Source: Monarcha castaneiventris obscurior
Taxonomy: Eukaryota; Chordata; Aves; Passeriformes; Monarchidae
Direction of reading: 5' to 3'
Assembly: GCA_026261815.1 (NCBI GenBank)
Contig: JAMPIT010000890.1
Location: forward strand, 5,424,001-5,488,000
Length of the DNA: 64,000 nucleotides
In this document: in pieces, positions 48,122 to 59,050 of the stretch
Position numbering within the stretch: the stretch's first letter is position 1
Layout: every line of letters begins with the position of its first letter
Program-made: the position numbers and the translations under genes
The notes under the pieces: generated by a model
Told to the model about the DNA's origin: nothing
Database searches by the model: none
Seen by the model: the letters and a program-made list of their open reading frames with translations, nothing else

Positions 48122-51100
48122 GTGAGTGGCCTTGGCATTGCTGGGACTGGCATTGCCCAGGAGACATGGGAGTGGGCACAACAAAGGGATGTGAGGAGCC
48201 CAGAGGGTTTGTTCAGGCAGAGCTCAGCCAGGAGGCGTGTCTTGCCTTGTCTCTGTGTCTCCAGTGCAGGACAAATTCCCCACTAGGAAATGATTTGCAA
48301 AGGTGTTTTCTAGGGAAGTCAGTCGAGGAAAATTTTGTCACATCATTGCATAACATCAGCAGAGGTGACTCTCTCAAGTCTCAGTTTGGTACTATATCAG
48401 CAGAGATCCTCCTTCTCTAACCAAATTGTACTTATTTGGATGAAGATACTGCTTTCTTCCTCTGTTTTTTAAAGTGTTCTGTCAAATTAACAGAGCCTGC
48501 AGGCAAAACAGGTGGTGAGCGTGGAGTGCATTAGGCTCTTTGCAAATCAGAACAGCTATATCATTTATCATTATGAATATTCTTAAGTGTTTTCAACATT
48601 GCTGTGGCTGGTATGAAAGCACAATTTAGATAATCATGCAACACCGTCTAATGGAAAACAAGGGGAAGATTTAGCCTTTGATTCTCCTTGCCATCTTTGC
48701 TACAATAGCATTAACAATGGGTTTTTATTGACCTTTTTTTTTCTTCCCTTGTCTATCTGACTTTCCAGTCTCACTTTAACTAAGTTAAGGGCTCAATATG
48801 AAGGCATACATAGCAATGAACCAGTGGTGGTTCTGAAGCTGTTTTTTAGCATAGGTTGAGTCAGGCCATGGCAGCATTTGATCTCCTGTTAAGTTCAACT
48901 GCAAATTTTTTCCTGCAACCTTATTGGTATATGTGAACCTCTACTCCTTGAAAAAGCAGATCTGTAGAGCAGTGGAGCTGCTCATGATCCATTACCATGC
49001 TAGCAGGTGGGCTTGGATCTCAGATGGATATTTGTGTTGTGTTCCTCCCATGAGTAGGAGAGTAGCGACCTGAATTTGTATAAATGTCACGCTTTGTGGA
49101 AAGGAAAGGAAATGGCCCACACAGATAAGGGTAGGAGGGTGTAAGTTTTTAAGGATCTCTACTGATTTATCCAGAGTAGTTTGACTGACTTTTACAGGCC
49201 TAGAGGGCAAAGAATAAATAACACAACAGCTGACTGCCATTTTTGAAGAAGACTTTCCATCAGTTGCCACCTGCTGTCTGCCCCAACAAGCTCTTCTGTT
49301 CACTCCCCCTCTTGAGCATTATATAAGCACCTATTGAATCAGGCATGGAAACAGTTTGCCTTGTCCCTTCAGACAAATTTATTCTTAACTGTGGTGTTTC
49401 TGTGGAGGACAGATCTCTTCACAGTGGCCTACATCGGGCACGTTGTGCTTCAAACATATTGCAGCTGTCTGGAAAGTCAGTTCCTGCACATCTGCTGTTG
49501 CTGGAGCAGTGTCCTAACCTGTCCAGTTTGCAGTGTAGTATTTTGTGGCTGCTTTCCACACTGTTCACCCTTTGGCTTTTGCAAACAGGCCTTGGGTGCC
49601 CAAATGTTTCCACAGCATGAGAGGTCCCGGCAGAAGGTTTGGCTGAAATTCACTGAAGGCGAACAGCATAACTTCACTATCTTGGCACTGAAGAGGCAGC
49701 AGTCCTGTGTGTGTGCCAATAAAATGTCTCCCTCCCCACAGCACAAAGTAGTATTTTTAATGATTAAACGTATATATAATATTTTGCAAATAAATATTTA
49801 CAGAGATTTGCAAATCTAAAATAATTATTTATAATTTTTAATTCCAGAATGCACGATTTTGTCACGTTCTTATAGAGGAAAATAAAAAACATACAATATG
49901 TTTTGTATAACTATCATGCTCCATCTGGTTGATGGATGATGATGTATTTTTCCGTATAATGTTATTAGAAGGGTAGAACTGATTAGAATTTGTAGTGAAC
50001 TATATGCCAGGCATACATAATTTGATTGCAAGAAGTTGCTTGGTTTTGCCAGGTTTTGTAAAACATCCTCTGGAATATATTACTTGCCTCCCTCCATTAT
50101 TTACTACATTTGTTTAAGCAGGACTTATGGAGCTGTTAGTGTTATTTGTTTTTTGCCTGGCATTTGGTGCCACCATTCATACATCTCAGAATGATTTGCT
50201 TAAACACCCAGTGTAGGGTTTTCTTGATTTCATTTTTCTTTCTAAGTCCAACCCTCCTGTAACTCATGCCCAGATTACATCGCGAGGAAGAGGCAGTTGT
50301 TCCTCCCTCTGTTGCTTTACTCATCACTTGGTGCTTGTGATTTTCTGAAGTGTCCTGTGTCCTAGTATTCATATTGCTATTTTAGGTCCTTTTCCTATTT
50401 TTTTTGTTGTTGTTTTAAAGCAATTCAAACCCCTTATATTAGGAGATTAATTTGCTTTTATGACTAAGCAGCAACATAGTGATTCCATTATAAGATCATC
50501 CCATTCAGGCTAGCTAAACTGTGTTTGGTCCTTTCCCCCAGATAAATCAGAAATATTGCATCTCACCTATTATGATGGTAACCTCTAAAGTAAAGATGAA
50601 AAGCAGGAAGCCCCACTGCAGAGACTGTGGTTTCCCCATATTGCTAAAAGGATTCTGGCAATGCTCTCATGAACTTTCAAGTGACCATTTCTTACAGGCC
50701 ATGTCTTCAGCTTCTGAGTCTTAAATGGCCACAGCTCAAGTTTTGCTGCAAAAAAGAAGATTCTTAAAAAAACATTCAAGAAGTTATATCATTTGCCTTG
50801 TCCTGTGTGTTAACCAAATGCATCCATCTCCTGGACAGATTTGATGCCAAGGGTCATGGTGGGCAGTGCTGCAAAATGCAAAGAAAATAGTATAGAAAAT
50901 AGTACTTGCAGTTGTTGGTGTTTGAAAATAACTTGTGTCTAAAATTCAGTAAAAGCTCAAATATGACTTCAGCAGCCTCCTTTTGAGAGGACTCATGCTA
51001 GAAGCAGGCCATCCAAAATCAGTAGCAAGAAGCTATTCCATATTTCCATACTTTCCTGGGTTTCATACTGAAGCCTCTTACAAGTTGCAGAGGAAAGCAG

Positions 51101-51949
51101 CTATGCTTTGAGTGGTTCAATATATTTTAGAAAACGCACTTGTAGGTGTATTCATCCACTGGTGATCAAATCCATCATGGCAGGGATCTCTCTTTTGTTT
51201 CTCCCCCCCTTTCTCCCCCCCCTTTCGAATGCTATAAAGCAGGATATACACGGTAAGCAATCCAGCTGTCAGAAAGCAAAATGAAAGCCCTGTGTATGTA
51301 CACAGCCTCCGAGTCCATCAGCCAGGCGCCGACATTCCATGCATGTAAATGCTGCTCAGAAAATAGCTTCTAACAATGTGGTCTGTCTTGGGTGGCTCCA
51401 CTGAACTTGCTTTATTTGCAGTGCTGCTGCCAGTATTTGGAGGAGGAAGCGTGAGCTATGTGGATGCTGAACTCTGTTAAGCAGAACCTATATTGCACCC
51501 TTGAAAGGCATGTCTGGTGCATACATATCCCATTACTGCACCCTGACAAGGAGGCTGCACAGCCACGTGAAACAAACCGCTGAGCTCCCGTGAACAACGT
51601 GATATGTTTAGGGCTCTTGAAATTTTATGGTCCAATGGCAGCTAATGATTGTTTATTGGTTATATTTAATGCACACCAGGGATAGTTTAGTATTTGATTT
51701 CTCTTCATGCAGAAAATAGAGTAAACTCTTTGTACTCTTTATTACTTGGGAAAAGCTTTAGGTGAATATTGCGAGTTGTCACTGTGGAAAAGGAGGAAAT
51801 TAAAAAGTAAAGGGGAGCAGTTGCCACGGAGCTTGTCATGAGAACTGAATGCATTGGGGTGACTCCTAGAAGAGGCAGTGGGGTTTTCAGCAGTATTCCC
51901 TACATACACACACTTCCTGATAATGCTCTTGCCTTGCACTGAGCCCTGA

Positions 51950-52290
51950 AGGAGCTCGTTTGCTTAATGGCAGCGCAGCCTAAACTCGTAATGTGGCAAG
52001 CCCGTGCTCACAGCGCAGCTGCGCGTGGAGGGTCACAAGCAACTCGGCAGCCCAAGATTAGCAACTTTGGGAAGTGAGTTGCCTGATTGCTTCCTTGTTT
52101 TGAGGAGCTCATTTATGCAGCTCATTGTGCATGTGGGTTTTTGTCTTCTAAGGCAAGAAAAGCTCAGTGTGGTACTTGTCTGATTAGCAATTTACAGCTC
52201 CACAACGCAATTGGCGGAATGCCTGTGTTTTGATGTTTTGGTCTTAATTTGCATTTTTAATGAGGTATGACTTAAAGAGGTTCAAAGTTT
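51950..52290. promoter_or_regulatory. Possible conserved non-coding element
   Basis: The segment is complex, has an unusual number of CpG dinucleotides for this intron (CTCGTTTGC, GCAGCGCAGC, CAGCTGCGCGTGG, CAACGCAATTGGCGG), and contains AATTTGCATTTTTAATGAG with a homeodomain core. This texture fits a conserved element, but no alignment supports it. A short palindrome, GCGCAGCTGCGC, lies at about 52013-52024. Confidence 0.25.
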
Positions 52291-54119
52291 CATCTCTTCC
52301 TGATGACCACCAAAAACCCCAGCTTTTTTTTTAATTCACGCAAGACTATCATACATGGTTTCATAGAAAGGCAGTTTTTCTATCCAAACAAATAAAAAAT
52401 GACATCACATTCTCTGAAGTGTGCAGAGAGGCCTAAGAAAAGCCTTCTCTCTTTTTCACAAGCTGTACTCTGGCTTAGGTGAAGCCATCTCTCAGAGGGC
52501 TCCTCTTGCTCCATGCCTGGCCCCCACTTATCCTGATGGCAGGACCTGGCTCCTCTGCTGCTTCTCATCTACAGTATCCATCTCTTGTCACTCAATTGTT
52601 TTCTACAACTGAAGAGACAGATATTTTAGGGGAATGGAGTGGAAAATTTCATCCTTTCTGCTGTCTGGAAAAGGAACCAGTTGCTTTGCTCTTCTTTGCT
52701 GAGCCTGGCGCAGCTTTTTTGCTCATTCTGTATTTCAGCTTCCCTGTTTTTCCCTGTGTCCCAATCTATATGCATTCAAAAACAGCTGCACCAGATATGA
52801 CTGTAGGGTGGTCACCATGCTTCAGGAAATAAAGAGAGGGTTTATGTGTTTCCTCTTCCCCAGGCTTTCCAAGAGCCAGGTCGCTCCTTATGCTGAAGGA
52901 AAACCAAGTTGATGGCAACTGAAATATAGTGTTCCCAACTCCTGGGCAGCAGTGGCTGGGGGTTGTTTTGCATGTTAAACTGGCAAAAAAAAAGTTCAAA
53001 ATATTTTCATTAAAAAAAAATAAAACCCCCTCAACCCTCTGAGTCCTCTCCCACACACCAGCACTCATTATCAGTAGAAAAAAGGGATGGGGCTGCATAT
53101 TCCATGATTTATATGCAGCAGCTGAGGCATAAGCATTAGTTACTCATTTTTCCTGAGGGGGATGGGGTAGGTATAAAGTCTGAAATGCCATGTAATATGT
53201 GAGCTGCTGCTATGCGGACATCCTTGTTCAGGAATGGGGGGAGACTTTTTACAGGGACTTCATTATCCTTGAAACCTCTATTCCTTTGCCAAATCTAGTT
53301 GCAATCGGGCGACATTTCAGATGTTATTATGGGTGATACACAGATGTCATGATCGCATAAACCTTTTCCTATAGGGAATCAGACTCAAGTAGTTTAGAGT
53401 CACTCATGTTGTTCCATTACCAGCTGCATCTAAATCACCTTGAACTTCAGCAGCCACAGAGGAAACAAGATTTCCCTGCAATCGCTCTGAAAGCCTCTGC
53501 TTGCCTCTCGCATTAAGATTTTGATGCTATCACATGAAGATTCTGGAAGAGCAGCTGCAGAGGCAGCTCAGGAATGGCAGTCACGGAAGTGATGGTATTT
53601 TAATTTGTGACAAATAGTGGTATGAGTGTATATATACATCAATACATCTCCAGCACTGATGAGACCTGAAATTTATATGGTCAGGGAGGGAAGTGAGAAG
53701 TTTTCTCTGCATATTTGAGTTTATTCATATCTTGGCTTCTCCCATGCACAGAGGTACAGGGCATGTTTTATTCTCTTGTCAGGCATCTGCTGATCATCTC
53801 CCATGGGGCTGCTGGCACAGACCTTTCTGCCTGTTGCAGAGTCCATTGGAAGGGAAAAAACATTAAGCACATACACTAGAGCTGTCATTTGTGAGAACTG
53901 CTATCTCCACCACCATGATAAATTCATATATACAGTTCCTGTCACTTGCCTAATTATGAAATTCCGTTGGATATTTAGGATAAGAGTGGTTTTATGCTTT
54001 CTCAGTCCTTTGTGTATAAAGGGAACTGCGATCTGCAGCATTGCAAACACGACAAGATATTATTATTTTAAACATCATGTGAAACTTTCTTGGAATTTAC
54101 ATTCGTCTGTCTTGTAACG

Positions 54120-54420
54120 AGTCACTTCCATTTTATCTTCCTGTCGCCTGGAATGAACTAGGAATGGAAATGTAATTTCCCAGGGGCCTTAAAAAATGTG
54201 GGGAGTATTAAATGCGGTTGAAATTAAGCGATTAATAATTTAGTTTTAGGCCATGAATCAACTTCTTGTGATAGCGCAGACGATATGCAACCCTGGAAAC
54301 ATTAGTGGAAACAAAACACTCGGGAGGTTCAGGGAAATAAAACACTTTAAAGGGGAAGTTGCTGAACCTAATTAAACCTCAGCCTTCTGTTATCTACTTC
54401 ACGCTTCCTATTTGCACCGA
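54120..54420. promoter_or_regulatory. Possible conserved non-coding element
   Basis: Non-repetitive AT-rich sequence with homeodomain-type clusters (AATTAAGCGATTAATAATTTAG near 54221) and TGATAGCGCAGACGATATGC near 54270. It lies about 450 bases before window exon 11. Regulatory function is inference. Confidence 0.22.
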
Positions 54421-54852
54421 AGTTTTTCTGATGTGCTTGCTGGAGAAATGTCATCTCGCTTGACAGCTGTCAGACAGCTTGCATTGCATCAGAGCTGGAG
54501 AGCAAAGAGGACCATAAAGCAAAGAAGCAGCTCTGTGGATGTTCATCAGACCCCTTCCTTAAAAAAACCCATGGTTTTTGAGGAGTTTTTCCAACAGATG
54601 CAGAAAGCCTTAGCAAATAGGCCTTGTGCCATTTTCTCCCTGCTTCCTCTAGAGGTAATTATCTTACTCCATCAATAGCGCTGTCAGAAATTGGGCACAT
54701 AATTCAGCATTTAAATGAACAAGCAATGTAATATTTCCTGTCTCCCACCGGTGTGTTTTGCAGCTCACATTCTTCTCTGTCACTCGCTCACTCTTGATGT
54801 ATGTCCTGGGTGCAGTCCTTGAATGCCTTCTCTCCCCTGTGTTTCATTACAG

Positions 54853-54919
54853 ATGTTGGCTCCGACTTGACACCTACTTCATTTGGAGCTTTATAGGACC
54901 AGCGACCTTGATAATTATG
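54853..54919 (+). CDS. ADGRL3: ADGRL3 window exon 11: extracellular loop 2 and start of TM5
   Basis: This exon of 67 bases starts with A, which completes the Val codon of exon 10. It then encodes CWLRLDTYFIWSFIG and PATLIIM. The Cys is the loop-2 partner of the TM3 cysteine disulfide, and CWLRLDTYFIW is the conserved latrophilin loop-2 signature that packs on the tethered agonist. It ends in phase 0. The acceptor is GTTTCATTACAG and the donor ATG/GTAAGA. Found by homology and phase. Confidence 0.95.
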
Positions 54920-56319
54920 GTAAGAACTCCTAATTAACTACTCCATCTCTCAGGTCAAGAAATAAAACTTTTTCTGTCCCTTTTCTCTTTATCTTTAATT
55001 TACACAGATTAATTTGAGGAAGGCATGTTCTTCTTTGACCCCACCTGGCATAAGCAATTAGACCCTCATTATGAGAGGCTCTTGGCATTGCAAAATACTT
55101 GATCAAAATGGACCAGGGAGCTTCAGAACAGGCACTTGCAGAGTTTGGTTTCTACTAGTGGACATTTAGAAGTGCTAAACTCTATTTTGGTGCCACTCAC
55201 TGCTCACACCCTTTTTGAATTCCAGAGTGCAGTTTTGCATTGATAATGAAAAAAAAAAAAAAAGCCCAAAACAAAAAGGGAAATCTGGGAGGGGGGGGAA
55301 TGAAAAAATGTCCAAACTGGAAAAGAAGTTCGATGAGGGTTTTTCCTTCCCAGCAGAAGTTGAAGCTTGTGTGACTTCATGTTTAGCACATTGCCAGCAT
55401 ATCAGCTAACACAGCAACAAGGTAGAGAACCCAGCTTTAGAGACAGCTGGAGTTTTCTTATACTTTAATCGTTGCAATATGGCTTAAATAAACAATCCTT
55501 TGTTTTGACTAGACTACAGTTTGGCTAGCCCAGAAAACCAGGCGCTCTCACTTCAATGCAGACATTGTCTCTGCTTCTTCTGCTTCTCCTGCAACTTGGG
55601 AGCCATTTCAGCAGCCTTCCACATCAGGAAGGGGGCCATGCCACCAACTCCAACTGTTGGGGGTTTTCTCCCCTTAAGCAATTCATTCATAAAAAGATAC
55701 CTTCCCTTTTTGATTATGTCTCAAATCCTAGGCTGTGCTTTTGGGAAACTCCTTCCCAGGAATTTGCAGCCTTGTGAACACTGAGGCATGGAGACACCAT
55801 CCCACCTTTTATAGAACAAATCAAACTGTTTTCTTTTTGTTTTTCAACTTCGCATTGTGCTAAGCATCAGTTGTGATTTCCCTGCCCATCTGCCCTGTTA
55901 CACTGTGTTTAAAGGGTGTATTCACAGAAAAAGATGCTTTTATGCTTCTTTACAATGGGGCTGGCTAAGTAAGATGCTTGGAGTGACCTTTCATGACTCT
56001 ACACCTCTCAGAAAAGCCCTTACAGCAAGTATTTTTAATTTTCAATAATGCTGTTTGAAGCACTACAGTACAACCAGCCTTGTACCAGCAGTGCCACAGC
56101 TCTGGCAAGGCTCTGGCATCACCAGTCCTGCAGTCTACAGGCCAGCTCACCTTATAAAATGCGTAGAAATTTTCTGTGATTCAGTCACTTTAAAACTGTA
56201 CTGTGGGCTAATTTCCTACAGTAACCCATGTTTTACAGAGAAGGAGCTGACTTTATCCCCATCATGTTGTGCTGTGTCACATAATTCTTTTTTTTTTTTT
56301 CCTTCCCCCTCCATTGCAG
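54920..56319 (+). other. ADGRL3: ADGRL3 intron between window exons 11 and 12
   Basis: A 1.4-kb intron from GTAAGA to CCTCCATTGCAG, with a strong polypyrimidine tract of about 14 T then CCTTCCCCCTCC before the acceptor. An A-run followed by a G-run lies at about 55247-55300. No other element was seen. Confidence 0.85.
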
Positions 56320-56411
56320 CTTAATGTAATCTTCCTTGGGATTGCTCTCTATAAAATGTTTCATCATACTGCCATACTGAAACCTGAATCTGGATGTCTT
56401 GACAATATCAA
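56320..56411 (+). CDS. ADGRL3: ADGRL3 window exon 12: rest of TM5 and start of intracellular loop 3
   Basis: This 92-base exon in phase 0 encodes the end of TM5, LNVIFLGIALYKMF, then loop 3, HHTAILKPESGCLDNI, and ends two bases (AA) into the next codon. Loop 3 with HTAILKPESGC is specific for ADGRL3. In mammals the next exon either completes Lys (IKSWVIG) or is a 27-base optional exon that adds NYEDNRPFI; neither was found before 64000. Codons here end mostly in A or T, unlike the G+C-rich exons 1, 3 and 5. The donor is CAA/GTAAGT. Confidence 0.95.
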
Positions 56412-57879
56412 GTAAGTGTTTTTTCTCTGCCTGTTTCTGTCTTTTGCTGTTTATTCCCTCATTCCTCTGAGTAACAAAATGGGAACTATCTCTGCCAGCA
56501 GCAGTGCTAACCAGGGATAATACCTTGGGCTATGGCACTTCAGAGTGGTTTCTAAAAGATACCAAGTGGCTGATGATGAAGCACTGTACGGGGATTTGGC
56601 TGCCATTGGTAGCATTTTCCATTCAATTTTGCATGAAGGAGGCAAAGCTACATTTTCTGTCCTTGAAGCAGGTAACCTTCTAGCGTATGTAAAGGAAATT
56701 GTGCCCAGTAATTACCAGCTAATTATTGCAGTCTCTACAGGGAAGGTGTTGAAACTGTTGATTATTACTACTTCTCTGTGCTCTGAGGGCAGCTGCCTTA
56801 CTTCTTTTCTGTTTGTTTTGGCCCCTGACAGATTCCATGACCCAAATTCTCCCCAAAGTCTGATTGCTTTCAGCAAAGTTATTGAGGATTTACCTGGGTG
56901 TGCCCACATCAGCGGGTGGATGTGCTTGCCAGCCAAAGCATGTTTTGCCCTTGTGCTGGGTTAACATCTGAGCCTGGGCATCTGACTGTCTAGCAAGCTG
57001 CTTCATTATATTGAGAGAGTATTAGTCTCTGTCAGTGCCTGTTTATTCAACTACCTCTGGCTTTAATTACTCTCTTCAAAAGTACAAGCGAGATTTCAGG
57101 TGCAGTGCATGATAAGATTGGGAGCCTGCTAATTAATAAAACCATCTAATGAGTTTCAGGAGGAGGAAATTGTTGGAAGTCAGCGCTTTGCTGCTCACCC
57201 AGTAAAGGAGAGCGTGGTGCAACGTGGCTTGAAGTGGGTTCTCCTCTCTCTTTCGTGGTAGGAAAGGGAGAAGAGGTGTAAGGGGAGCTCATTAGAAGAT
57301 GTCTGAATTGCACAGTTGCAAGGCAGCTCTCAGCAAGGCTGTTGTTCTTAGTTCTGAGCCACTCTTGCAGCTTTAATTTAAACCAGGTCAGGGACCCTCC
57401 TGAAAACTTTCTCAGTGGGCAAGGCTTGCAATGCCACTGGTGTGCCATGACCTGGCAGGGTCCTTTGGGTGAGTGTCTTAGGTGCAGCTTCTCCATTAAG
57501 GGTTGGGAGGAAAGGGAACTGGGGTCTGTACAAATGCAGGAGACCTCAGTGAGGTCAGACACTCCCAGGGCCCTCATTCGCCTGGGTTGTGGGCAGGCTG
57601 CTCTGCAGTGAGCCTCAATTTCTCCTGCCACCACTCTGCTATAAAATGAAATTAGAGGAGCAATCCCTCCTGGATATCCAGGATTGATCCTAGAAAGATA
57701 GTCTGTCATTTGATCTTGGATGAGGCATTAAAGGCATGCTACATTTAATAACATTTATTAATATAGCTACTTGTCATGCATTAGTGCTATGGGATTGCTT
57801 GCTGAGAACAGTCTCTCTAAGGTTACCCACTCAAAATCTGTTTGGAAGGCCTTGCAGTATGACATTTAAATTAAAAACT

Positions 57880-58210
57880 GGGGAGAAAAAAACAACAACA
57901 AAGCCCTTATAATTAAAGCAGAAATAATAAATGCCTTGAATAATCTTCTTGAGCTAATCTCCAGTATCTTTGTTTAAAATGCCAGAAATTTATACAACCA
58001 GTTGCATCAATTATAATGTCATTGTAAAATATTTTATAGGTTCTTTGGCAGATGAGTGTCTATTCCTGATTTGACTTCATTAAAACGTTTTGAAAACAGA
58101 AGCAATTAAAATACTTTTAAGTATGTTGCTGACACTCTTCCAAATGTGTTGCTTCATTACAAATTACTTTTTATGCTTGAGAAAATAAGAGCAACATAAT
58201 ATAAACTCGG
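57880..58210. promoter_or_regulatory. Possible conserved non-coding element
   Basis: A long AT-rich but non-repetitive stretch with several homeodomain- and Hox-like cores (AATTAAAGC, AATTATAATG, CATTAAAACG) and no simple repeats. Its texture differs from the nearby intron. Function is inference. Confidence 0.25.
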
Positions 58211-58864
58211 GAAGACCCCAGGCTCACCCTAGGAAGTTTATCAAACCAAGCATTTCAGAACACACTTGATTGTAATTTCTGGATACCTAAGCAGGATGTC
58301 ATTAAGTCTTTAAATTCAAGGCGTGTGTTCTCTCAGTGTTGGATGTGCTTGGGTTAGGAGGAAGTGCAGATTTGTTACAGAGAAGGAAATTCACCTTGGA
58401 GGGAGGTTTCCTAGGGAAGCAAGGGGCTTGCAGTCTCCAGAAAATTTCTCAGTGAGATCGTCGTTGTCTTTGAGATACAATCATAGTCTTGTTGCAGGTA
58501 AAATCGTGGTCTTCCTCCACAGTCACTGGCTTCAACTCAGTTGCAAAATGGGGATTTATTATAGCAGCTCTGGAATAAAAAAGCCACAGAAGATGTTACT
58601 TCACAGAGGACCACAAAGATCCTTTCAGAGCTTCCCTCTGTGGGTCTACAGGGTTAGTAAAAAGGCACCCAGGTCCCAGAGCCTTGCATCTTGTATCGGT
58701 TTATATTTAATAAAACCGAACCAAGGGCCTGCATTGGAGGGCCCCTTGCTGCCATCTGCATGTGACAGCTTTACAGCACATGGAGAGCTGAATGAGAGTT
58801 TGTTCTCCCAGTTCCTTTCCTAGCATTACTCTGTGTTAGGCTGTGGTGAAGCTCTCGCAACATA

Positions 58865-59050
58865 AATCCTGAGCCTGTTTAACAACAGCAAAATACTCGA
58901 TTCCCTATGGCAACGTAAAAATAAAGGCCATAAAATATTTTAATAGGCTGTTAATAAGCGCCCCTGCAATCTGGTCCTTGCCTATGTCACTTTAAAGGTT
59001 AGAAATACATTATGAAGTATAGAAAATAGAGAGCCAAATAACTCCACTTA
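58865..59050. promoter_or_regulatory. Possible conserved non-coding element with CDX/HOX13-like sites
   Basis: The stretch reads AATAAAGGCCATAAAATATT then TTAATAGGCTGTTAATAAGC, giving two CATAAA/AATAAA-type sites around the self-complementary AAAATATTTT. Such sites resemble HOX13/CDX binding motifs. This is a motif reading only. Confidence 0.22.

Larger units (their letters stand above)
48122..54852 (+). other. ADGRL3: ADGRL3 intron between window exons 10 and 11
   Basis: A 6.7-kb intron from GTGAGT to GTTTCATTACAG. It shows C-runs near 51207-51225, A-runs near 52986 and 53012, and no transposon that I can recognise. The stretches 51950-52290 and 54120-54420 are complex, non-repetitive sequence and may be conserved. 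The open frame at 49334-49819 (161 codons) has no family match. Confidence 0.75.

Noticed and set aside
49334..49819. Cys-rich open frame of 161 codons, plus strand
   Set aside because: No recognisable domain, ends in AT-rich intron sequence, and overlaps equal-sized frames in other phases.
54412..54678. Open frame with an apparently normal protein composition upstream of window exon 11
   Set aside because: No match to ADGRL3 or any other family, no splice sites with matching phase, and the ADGRL3 coding sequence is complete without it.
57146..57709. Longest open frame in the window (187 codons, minus strand)
   Set aside because: It lies in an intron, has no domain or family resemblance, no codon pattern typical of genes and no splice or promoter context. 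Chance frames of this size are expected in 64 kb.
58323..58823. Open frame of 166 codons, plus strand
   Set aside because: No family resemblance and no support beyond length.
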